Shown here: one piece after another, positions 1 through 8,739 of the stretch
Layout: each line of letters starts with the position of its first letter
Position numbering within the stretch: the first letter of the stretch is position 1
Source: JAOUEE01 sp051011595
Lineage (GTDB): Bacteria > Actinomycetota > Acidimicrobiia > Acidimicrobiales > SHLQ01
Length of the DNA: 14,504 bases
Assembly: GCA_051011595.1 (NCBI GenBank)
Contig: JBPCTQ010000110.1
Span: 1-14,504, forward strand
Reading direction: 5' to 3'
Program-made: the position numbers and the translations under genes
The notes under the pieces: model-generated
Told to the model about the DNA's origin: nothing
Database searches by the model: none
The model's input: the letters and a program-made list of their open reading frames with translations, nothing else

Positions 1-3079
<3,079 letters not shown>

Positions 3080-3083
<4 letters not shown>

Positions 3084-4018
3084 GACGTCGCCGCCCACCA
3101 CCCGACGTCGACTTGTCGACCGTGGTGGGTGACGTCGTTCTGCCCAATCCGGTCATGGCGGCCAGCGGAACGGCCGGGTACGGGGCCGAACTGGCTTCGT
3201 ACTTCGACCTGGGCGAAGCCGGTGCCATCGTCTCCAAGTCGCTGTCGGCCGACCCGTGGCCCGGAAACCCCGCCCCGCGGGTCCATGAGGTGGCGTCGGG
3301 CATGATCAACGCCGTGGGCCTGCAGGGTCCTGGTGTCGATCACTGGTTGCGCCACGAGTTGCCCCGGCTGGAGGAGGCCGGCGCCCGGGTCGTCGCCAGC
3401 ATCTGGGGGCGCACCATCGGCGACTACGAACGGGCCGCTCGGGCGCTGACCCAGGCGTCGCCGTCGGTTGTTGCGGTGGAGGTCAACATCTCATGCCCCA
3501 ACACCGAAGCGGGCGGCGAGATGTTCGCCCACGATCCGGCCGCGGCGGCGGCCGCCATCGAGGCATCGGCCCACGTCGGTCGACCCATCTGGGCCAAGCT
3601 CAGTCCCAACACCAGTGAGATCGTGGCGGTGGCCGGCGCCGTGGCCGACGCCGGGGCCGCGGCCGTCACGCTCACCAACACGGTGATCGGGATGGTCATC
3701 GACACCGAGACCCGTCGTCCGCTGCTGGCCAACGGTTCGGGTGGCCTCTCGGGTCCGGCCATTCGACCGGTGGCCGTGCGCGCGGTCTATGAGACCAGGG
3801 CCGCTCACCCCCATCTGCCCATCGTGGGCGTCGGGGGAGTAGCTTCGGCGACTGATGCAGTGGAGTTTCTGCTTGCGGGAGCCCAGGCCGTGCAGATCGG
3901 GACGGCGACCTTTGCCGATCCCCGAGCTGTGGTCATGGTGCGAGACGACCTCGCTCGTTGGTGCGCGGAGCACCACGTGTCAGCAGTGACCGATCTGATC
4001 GGTGCGGCGCACCACTGA
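3080..4018 (+). CDS. pyrD: Dihydroorotate dehydrogenase, class 1B catalytic subunit
   Basis: Oxidises dihydroorotate to orotate with FMN, the fourth step of UMP synthesis. The 312-residue protein is a single TIM-barrel domain without the N-terminal membrane helix of class 2 enzymes. NISCPN carries a cysteine (residue 139) where class 2 enzymes have the catalytic serine, and GLQGPGVD, WAKLSPN, NTVIGMVIDTETRRP and GGLSGPAIRP match the class 1B (PyrDB, NAD-linked) type. K53 in SKSLSADPWPGNP lies in the FMN/substrate loop. The TTG start overlaps the carB stop as TTGA, with a weak purine-rich stretch upstream; a later TTG at 3113 would clip the first strand, so 3080 is preferred. Known 1B enzymes pass electrons to NAD through the iron-sulfur flavoprotein PyrK; no pyrK lies between carB and pyrD. 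Class assignment rests on these motifs read by eye. Confidence 0.94.
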
Positions 4019-4056
4019 TGCAACCGAGTCCACTTGATCCGCGACCTGAGACGAAC

Positions 4057-4062
4057 AGAGGA
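4057..4062 (+). promoter_or_regulatory. Ribosome binding site fixing the pyrF start
   Basis: AGAGGA lies four bases before the ATG at 4067. A TTG at 4034 in the same frame would add 11 residues but has no such site, so the ATG is chosen. Confidence 0.6.
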
Positions 4063-4066
4063 ATCC

Positions 4067-4771
4067 ATGGCTGACAACGAAATACCCGAGGAGGTGCGTC
4101 GCCGTCTGGCCCTCGCCATCGATGTCGACGACGTGGTGGCCGCGGTGCGGCTGGGCAAGTCGATGGCGCCCTACTTCGGCGTGGCCAAGGTAGGGCTCGA
4201 GCTCTACTCCGCAGCCGGTCCCGATGCCATCGGAACCATGATGGATCTCGGCTACGAGGTGTTCCTCGATCTCAAGTTGCACGACATCCCCAACACGGTG
4301 CACCGGGCGGCGCGAGTCCTCGGAGCGCTCGGTGTGTCGTATCTGACGTTCCACGCCCATGGTGGTGTCGACATGCTCAAGGGCGGGGTCGAGGGTCTCC
4401 AGCAGGGTGCCGCCGATGCCGGGCTCGACACCCCGAACTCGTTGGCCATCACCGTGCTCACGAGCGACGACAACGCCCCTGACCACATCGTGCCGGCCCG
4501 GGTGGCCACGGCCGTCGAGGCCGGTTGTAGCGGGGTGGTGTGTGCGGTCAGTGACCTGCGAGAGGTGCACCACTACGCACCGCGGTTGTTGCGGGTGACA
4601 CCGGGTATTCGCCTGGCCGGAGGACCCAAACACGATCAGGCCCGAGCAGCCGCCCCGGGTGATGCCATCGCCGGGGGATCGGATCTGTTGGTGGTGGGCC
4701 GAGCCATCACCGAGGCCAAGGAGCCCGAGGCGGCCGCCGAGCAACTGGTGGCGGAGATCCTCGGCGACTGA
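4067..4771 (+). CDS. pyrF: Orotidine 5'-phosphate decarboxylase, short (E. coli/Bacillus) type
   Basis: Decarboxylates OMP to UMP, the last step of de novo pyrimidine synthesis, without a cofactor. At 234 residues it has the usual length of the group 1 enzyme. The catalytic Lys/Asp array is visible as DLKLHDIPNT (D68, K70, D73), preceded by LALAIDVDD at the first barrel strand and followed by TFHAHGG, RVTPGIR and GGSDLLVVGRAIT, the last forming the phosphate-binding end. Mycobacterial PyrF belongs to the longer group 2 type, which lacks the DIPNT pattern, so this gene separates the source from that lineage. It follows pyrD after a 48-base gap with its own ribosome binding site and probably shares the pyr transcript. 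I see no clear promoter or attenuator in the gap. Confidence 0.96.
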   Translation: MADNEIPEEVRRRLALAIDVDDVVAAVRLGKSMAPYFGVAKVGLELYSAAGPDAIGTMMDLGYEVFLDLKLHDIPNTVHRAARVLGALGVSYLTFHAHGGVDMLKGGVEGLQQGAADAGLDTPNSLAITVLTSDDNAPDHIVPARVATAVEAGCSGVVCAVSDLREVHHYAPRLLRVTPGIRLAGGPKHDQARAAAPGDAIAGGSDLLVVGRAITEAKEPEAAAEQLVAEILGD

Positions 4772-4804
4772 CTCAGCGGCGGCGCGAGCCGCGGTTGCAG
4801 TGGG

Positions 4805-4810
4805 TAGTGT
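4805..4810 (+). promoter_or_regulatory. Possible -10 element for a leaderless mihF transcript
   Basis: TAGTGT fits the actinobacterial TAnnnT -10 pattern and ends nine bases before the mihF ATG, which has no Shine-Dalgarno sequence. This arrangement suggests a transcript starting at or next to the start codon. No -35 element is recognisable. The call rests on pattern and spacing only. Confidence 0.35.
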
Positions 4811-4819
4811 GGCTTCCCT

Positions 4820-5134
4820 ATGGGAACTCCTCCGACGTTGTCGACCGAGCAGCGCCAGGCCGCCCTCCAGAAGGCGGCCGAAGTGCGCCGCGCTCGATCC
4901 GAGCTCAAGGCACGACTGAAGATGGGGTCCATCACACTCCCCGAATTGCTCGATCAGGTCGAGACCGACGACGTGGTCGCCAAGACCAAGGTGCTGTCGG
5001 TACTCGAGTCCCTCCCCGGGGTCGGCAAGGTGAAGGCCCGTCGAACCATGGAATCCATCGGGATCGCCGAATCGCGCCGCCTACGTGGGCTCGGAGACCA
5101 GCAGCGCGAGAAGTTGCTGCGAGAGTTCGGCTGA
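4820..5134 (+). CDS. mihF: Actinobacterial integration host factor (mIHF family)
   Basis: A small basic nucleoid-associated protein of 104 residues. In Mycobacterium and Streptomyces this family binds DNA with little sequence specificity, bends and compacts it, and affects supercoiling and phage L5 integration; it is unrelated to the E. coli IHF alpha/beta proteins. The N-terminal helix is Lys/Arg/Ala-rich (about residues 8-35, RQAALQKAAEVRRARSELK), and the H2TH DNA-binding part from about residue 65 shows LPGVGKVKARR, then IAESRRLRGLG. The family consistently sits next to gmk, as here, 22 bases upstream of it. The ATG lacks a Shine-Dalgarno sequence but follows a possible -10 element closely, so a leaderless mRNA is likely. 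Length and motifs match the family throughout, so confidence is high. Confidence 0.94.
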   Translation: MGTPPTLSTEQRQAALQKAAEVRRARSELKARLKMGSITLPELLDQVETDDVVAKTKVLSVLESLPGVGKVKARRTMESIGIAESRRLRGLGDQQREKLLREFG

Positions 5135-5146
5135 GTCCGTTCGTTC

Positions 5147-5150
5147 GAGG
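5147..5150 (+). promoter_or_regulatory. Ribosome binding site fixing the gmk start
   Basis: GAGG is separated by six bases from the GTG at 5157. A start at 5085 in the same frame would overlap mihF by 50 bases and add 24 residues unlike any Gmk N-terminus, so this site decides for 5157. Confidence 0.55.
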
Positions 5151-5156
5151 TCTCCG

Positions 5157-5729
5157 GTGAATCGCGGCCCCGGCGACGAGTCGCTCCTCATCGTGGTGTC
5201 CGGTCCCGGAGGGGTGGGGAAGGGCACCATCGTCGAACGGTTGATCGAAGCCGACGATCGCCTGTGGCTGTCGCGAAGCTGGACCACCCGGGCCCCGCGC
5301 CACGGCGAGGACCCCGACGCGTATCACTTCGTGTCACGGGTGGAGTTCGACCGTCACATCGAGGCCGGCGGGTTCCTCGAGTGGGTCGACTTCCTCGATT
5401 ATCGGCAGGGCACGCCTCTACCCGATCCTCCGTCGGGGGTCGATGTGCTGTTCGAAATCGACGTGCACGGTGGTATGGCCATCGCCGAACAGTTCGCCGA
5501 CCCCTTGTTGTTGTTCCTCGACGCACCCGATCGTGAGGTGCAGCGGCGTCGACTGCAGGGTCGGGGTGACCCGCCCGAGAAGGTGGAGGCCCGGCTGGCT
5601 CGGGGCGACGAGGAGCGGGTGCTGGCCCAGGGGGCCGGGTACCGCACGATCATCAACGACGAGCTCGACGCCGCGGTCACCGATGTGGCCCGGGTCATCA
5701 ACGAGGAACGGGCCCGTCGCTCGGCCTGA
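5157..5729 (+). CDS. gmk: Guanylate kinase, divergent in the GMP-binding loop
   Basis: Phosphorylates GMP or dGMP to the diphosphate with ATP; essential for GTP, dGTP and recycling of guanine nucleotides. The 190-residue protein from the GTG start is somewhat shorter than E. coli Gmk (207). The P-loop is SGPGGVGKGT at residues 15-24. The GMP-binding subdomain has SRSWTTRAPRHGE, with the phosphate-binding arginines, AYHFVS, and LEWVDF with the conserved Glu (E75). The usual (Y)YGT/S loop reads YRQGTP, so the tyrosine that contacts GMP in studied enzymes is replaced by Gln84. LFEIDVHGG replaces the common EIDVQGA, and the arginine-rich lid is RRRLQGRG. It lies 22 bases after mihF, as in other actinobacteria. 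Gmk is by far the best call; a side-specificity change is possible but not shown. Confidence 0.92.
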   Translation: MNRGPGDESLLIVVSGPGGVGKGTIVERLIEADDRLWLSRSWTTRAPRHGEDPDAYHFVSRVEFDRHIEAGGFLEWVDFLDYRQGTPLPDPPSGVDVLFEIDVHGGMAIAEQFADPLLLFLDAPDREVQRRRLQGRGDPPEKVEARLARGDEERVLAQGAGYRTIINDELDAAVTDVARVINEERARRSA

Positions 5730-5757
5730 CCCCAGGATCTGGTCGGCCTGGCGCGCT

Positions 5758-5765
5758 GGTACCCT
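5758..5765 (+). promoter_or_regulatory. Possible rpoZ promoter, extended -10
   Basis: GGTACCCT contains TACCCT, a TAnnnT -10, in the 89-base gap between gmk and rpoZ. Transcription would start near 5772 and give a leader of roughly 45-50 bases before the rpoZ ATG. The ten bases GGTACCCTGA resemble GGTAGCCTGA before def. No -35 is clear. Pattern evidence only. Confidence 0.35.
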
Positions 5766-5818
5766 GAGAGGCTGACCGTGGGCGTCATTGCCCCTCTCCG
5801 ACCTGAGGAAGTACTCCA

Positions 5819-6127
5819 ATGTCCGCCGATCACGACACGATGATCGATCCCCCTGTCGAAGAGCTGCTCGAACGGGCCGGCTCGAAGTTCCGGCTGGTGA
5901 CGCTGTCGTCCAAACGAGCCCGCCAGATCAACGCCTACTTCGGCCAGGTCGGTGAAGGTATCGGGGCGACGGTGCCGCCCCAGGTCACGTCCACCGCTCG
6001 CAAACCGCTCTCCATCGCCTTCGAGGAGATCGACGCCGACAAGATCGAGGCCATCGAGGTCGATCCCGATGCCGAGATCCCCGACGACGTGGTCGCCGAC
6101 GAACTCGAGTCCGACGACGAGTCCTGA
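5819..6127 (+). CDS. rpoZ: RNA polymerase omega subunit
   Basis: The omega subunit binds the C-terminal part of beta prime and helps RNA polymerase assemble and stay stable. The 102-residue protein shows the family core: IDPPVEELL at residues 9-17, SKFRLVTLSSKRARQINAYF about 22-41, and RKPLSIAFEEI about 62-72. The last 30 residues are a strongly acidic tail (DADKIEAIEVDPDAEIPDD and beyond), common in actinobacterial omega proteins. GAGGAA at 5805-5810, eight bases before the ATG, supports this start; a second in-frame ATG seven codons later is less well placed. The gene lies between gmk and coaBC, its usual actinobacterial position, and coaBC follows after 21 bases. Confidence 0.96.
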   Translation: MSADHDTMIDPPVEELLERAGSKFRLVTLSSKRARQINAYFGQVGEGIGATVPPQVTSTARKPLSIAFEEIDADKIEAIEVDPDAEIPDDVVADELESDDES

Positions 6128-6148
6128 GGGGCTCACCAGGAACAGCAC

Positions 6149-7357
6149 ATGCTGACCGACAAGACGATCGTCCTCGGCGTCACGGGTGGTATTGCCGCCT
6201 ACAAGGCGGTCGAGGTGTGTCGGCGGCTGGTCGACATGGGTGCCCACGTGGCCCCGGTGCTCACCAAGGGGGCCGAACGATTCGTCGGGTCCGCCACGTT
6301 CGATGCGCTGGCCTCCGAGCCCACGCAACGGTCGCTGTGGGACGAAGCCAGTCCCATTCCTCACACGCGGCTCGGCCAGAGTGCCGACGTGGTGGTCGTC
6401 TGCCCGGCCACGGCCCGGTTGCTCTCGGACTACCGGACCGGCCGCTCGGGTGATCTGCTGACCGCCACCCTCCTGGCCACCCGAGCCCCCGTGGTGGTGG
6501 CCCCTGCCATGCACACCGAGATGTGGGAACAGGCGGCCGTGCAGGACAACATCGCAGTACTGCGATCACGAGGAGTTCTCGTGGTCGATCCCGAACCAGG
6601 CCGTCTGGCCGGTGGCGACATCGGGTACGGGCGCCTGGCGCGCCCCGAGACAGTGGTCGATGCCACCGTGGCGGCCGCTCACGGCCGGGTGGGCGATCTG
6701 AGCGGACTCCGTGTCCTGGTCACCGCCGGCGGTACCCGAGAACCTCTCGACCCGGTTCGATACCTGGGGAACCGGTCCTCGGGTAAGCAGGGCGTGGCGG
6801 TGGCCCGTGAGGCGCTGGCCCGGGGCGCCGAGGTCACCCTGGTCACCAGCGCCGACCTGACGGTGAGCCCGGCCATCGAGTGCATCCCGGTGGAAACCGC
6901 CGACGACATGCACAAGGCCGTCCGTGAACGGGCGGCAGGGGCCGACATCATCGTGATGGCGGCGGCCGTCGCCGACTTCCGGCCCGACCGGCAGGTGACC
7001 GAGAAGATGAAGAAACGCGACGGCGCCCCGGCGGTGCAGCTCGAGCAGACCGTCGACATCCTGGCCGAGCTGGGCGCCGCCAAACCCGCTGGTCAGGTAC
7101 TGGTGGGCTTCGCCGCCGAGACCGAGGATCTGCGGGCCAACGCGGCGGCGAAATTGGCCAAAAAGGGCGCTGACCTTATCATCGGGAACGACGTCTCGGC
7201 CCCAGCAGTCGGTTTCGGTCACGACACCAATGCGGTGATCGTGCTCGGGGTCGATGGGTCCGAGGTCGAAATACCGCTCTCGGACAAGCGCGAGATCGCG
7301 CGAGCCGTGCTCGACTCGGCTCTCGATGTGCGGAGCGAACCAGCACCCAAACGCTGA
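6149..7357 (+). CDS. coaBC: Bifunctional phosphopantothenoylcysteine decarboxylase / phosphopantothenate-cysteine ligase
   Basis: Performs two consecutive steps of coenzyme A synthesis: CoaB joins 4'-phosphopantothenate to cysteine using CTP, and CoaC decarboxylates the product with FMN. CoaC spans about residues 1-180: GVTGGIAAYKAVEVCRRL binds flavin, and H72 in PIPHTRL is the catalytic histidine (His75 in E. coli Dfp). The PxMNxxMW motif reads PAMHTEMW with His122 in place of Asn, and the lid motif ACGD reads AGGD with Gly155 where E. coli has Cys158; mycobacterial CoaBC has similar changes. CoaB spans about 185-402: TAGGTREPLDPVRYLGNRSSGKQG, AAAVADFRP, EKMKKRD with the conserved lysine, and VGFAAETE. 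At 402 residues it has normal fused length. AGGAA at 6138-6142, six bases before the ATG, supports the start. Together with rpoZ it is probably one transcript. Confidence 0.96.
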   Translation: MLTDKTIVLGVTGGIAAYKAVEVCRRLVDMGAHVAPVLTKGAERFVGSATFDALASEPTQRSLWDEASPIPHTRLGQSADVVVVCPATARLLSDYRTGRSGDLLTATLLATRAPVVVAPAMHTEMWEQAAVQDNIAVLRSRGVLVVDPEPGRLAGGDIGYGRLARPETVVDATVAAAHGRVGDLSGLRVLVTAGGTREPLDPVRYLGNRSSGKQGVAVAREALARGAEVTLVTSADLTVSPAIECIPVETADDMHKAVRERAAGADIIVMAAAVADFRPDRQVTEKMKKRDGAPAVQLEQTVDILAELGAAKPAGQVLVGFAAETEDLRANAAAKLAKKGADLIIGNDVSAPAVGFGHDTNAVIVLGVDGSEVEIPLSDKREIARAVLDSALDVRSEPAPKR

Positions 7358-7438
7358 TCTGCACCCATCCCTGCGGCAAGTAACGAGAACAAAAGACAAC
7401 GGGCGGTGGCCCAGCGCCACCGTACGAGGAGAGCAACT
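7358..7438 (+). promoter_or_regulatory. metK leader with hairpin beside the ribosome binding site
   Basis: The 81-base gap before metK begins with C-rich sequence, continues with a run unusually rich in A for this DNA (7378-7399, about 14 A), and then forms a perfect 7-bp stem, CGGTGGC (7404-7410) with GCCACCG (7416-7422), loop CCAGC. The stem ends three bases before GAGGAGAG, the metK ribosome binding site, and has no T-run after it, so it is not a standard terminator. A role in translation control or mRNA stability is possible. It does not look like a known SAM riboswitch to me, but I cannot run a covariance search. Confidence 0.35.
7426..7433 (+). promoter_or_regulatory. Ribosome binding site fixing the metK start
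   Basis: GAGGAGAG is well spaced before the GTG at 7439. A GTG at 7406 in the same frame would add 11 residues (QRHRTRRAT) unlike MetK and would place the start inside the leader hairpin. Confidence 0.65.
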
Positions 7439-8638
7439 GTGAGTTCGTGGACATTCACCTCGGAATCAGTGACCGAGGGCCACCCCGACAAGATGGCCGA
7501 TCAGATATCTGACGCCATCCTCGACGCCATGCTGGCGCAGGATCCGATGAGTCGGGTGGCCTGCGAGACGATGGTCACCACCGGCCTGGCCATTGTCGCC
7601 GGCGAGATCACCACCCAGGCGTATGTCGACATCCAAGACACCGTGCGTCAGACGATCTGCGAGATCGGTTACGACCGCGAGGCGTTCGGGTACGACGGCA
7701 ACACCTGCGGTGTCATGGTGGCCCTCGACGAGCAGTCACCTGACATCGCCCAGGGGGTCAACGACTCCGAAGAGGTTCGGGGCGGCTCGGCCGGCGAAGA
7801 GGATGAGCTCGACAAGCAGGGTGCCGGCGACCAGGGCATGATGTTCGGCTACGCCAGCGACGAGACCGACGAGCTCATGCCGCTGCCGATCCACCTGGCC
7901 CACCGCATGGCCGAGCGCCACGCCGAGGTACGTCGGGCGGGAACCATTCCGTATCTCCGTCCCGATGCCAAGACGCAGGTCACCTTCGAATACGAGAACG
8001 ACCGACCGGTGCGGCTGAAGGCGGTGCTGGTGTCCACCCAGCACAACGACGGCATCGATCGTGACTCGATGATCCGGCCCGACCTGATCGAACACGTGAT
8101 CAAACCGGTGATTCCCGAGCGCTATGCCGACGACGACTACGACGTCTACGTGAACCCCACCGGCCGATTCGTCATCGGCGGACCGGTGGGCGACGCCGGT
8201 CTCACCGGGCGCAAGATCATCGTCGACACCTACGGCGGCATGGCCCGCCACGGCGGCGGGGCGTTCTCGGGCAAGGACCCGTCGAAGGTCGACCGCTCGG
8301 CGGCCTACGCCACCCGCTGGGTGGCCAAGAACCTGGTTGCCGCCGGCGCCGCTGAGCGGTGCGAGGTCCAGGTGGCATACGCCATCGGCATGGCCCGCCC
8401 GGTGTCGGTGCTGGTCGAGACCTTCGGCACCGAAAAGGTCGACAAGGACAAGCTGGAAGCCGCCGTGAACGACGTTTTCGACCTGCGTCCGGCAGCCATT
8501 CTCCGCGACCTCGACCTGCGGCGTCCGATCTATCGCCGCACGGCGGCCTATGGGCACTTCGGGCGAAGCAGCGACGACGGCTTCCCCTGGGAGCGCACCG
8601 ACCGGGTCGACGACCTCAAGTCGGCGCTGGGCCTCTGA
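7439..8638 (+). CDS. metK: S-adenosylmethionine synthetase
   Basis: Makes S-adenosylmethionine from methionine and ATP in the cytosol; SAM serves all methyltransferases, including three in this window. The protein has 399 residues from the GTG start, the normal actinobacterial length. Family signatures are complete: TSESVTEGHPDK near the N-terminus (His15, Asp17), the ATP-binding signature GAGDQGMMFGYA at residues 128-139, and GGGAFSGKDPSKVDRS around 272-287. A hydrophilic insert (SEEVRGGSAGEEDELDKQ) precedes GAGDQG, as is usual in actinobacterial MetK. It stands between coaBC and priA, as in other actinobacteria. An 81-base leader with a hairpin separates it from coaBC, so it may have some control of its own. 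No riboswitch is recognised. Confidence 0.97.
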   Translation: MSSWTFTSESVTEGHPDKMADQISDAILDAMLAQDPMSRVACETMVTTGLAIVAGEITTQAYVDIQDTVRQTICEIGYDREAFGYDGNTCGVMVALDEQSPDIAQGVNDSEEVRGGSAGEEDELDKQGAGDQGMMFGYASDETDELMPLPIHLAHRMAERHAEVRRAGTIPYLRPDAKTQVTFEYENDRPVRLKAVLVSTQHNDGIDRDSMIRPDLIEHVIKPVIPERYADDDYDVYVNPTGRFVIGGPVGDAGLTGRKIIVDTYGGMARHGGGAFSGKDPSKVDRSAAYATRWVAKNLVAAGAAERCEVQVAYAIGMARPVSVLVETFGTEKVDKDKLEAAVNDVFDLRPAAILRDLDLRRPIYRRTAAYGHFGRSSDDGFPWERTDRVDDLKSALGL

Positions 8639-8711
8639 CTTCGGAGGCCTCTCCGCCTGCTGGCCAGGGCCGGCTGATCGATGTCGACGAACTGACATCG
8701 GAAGTTGAATC

Positions 8712-8739
8712 CACGACCCGCCCACCCGGGCGGGTCGTG
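8712..8739 (+). terminator. Perfect 12-bp hairpin after metK, covering the likely priA start
   Basis: Bases 8712-8723 (CACGACCCGCCC) pair perfectly with 8728-8739 around the loop ACCC. The hairpin begins 73 bases after the metK stop. No T-run follows, so it would be an intrinsic terminator of the tail-less kind sometimes proposed in actinobacteria. The 3' arm contains the GTG at 8737 taken as the priA start, so it could equally hold down priA translation. The structure is certain; the role is inferred. Confidence 0.45.

Noticed and set aside
4779..4792. Small hairpin GCGGC-GCGA-GCCGC after pyrF as a terminator
   Set aside because: Only five base pairs and no T-run; such stems are common by chance in this composition.
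7404..7422. metK leader hairpin as an intrinsic terminator for coaBC
   Set aside because: No T-run follows and it abuts the metK ribosome binding site, so a leader structure is the better reading.
8359..8736. Upstream extension of the priA frame into metK
   Set aside because: It would overlap metK by 280 bases, and its translation has no PriA similarity before VRVLPD.
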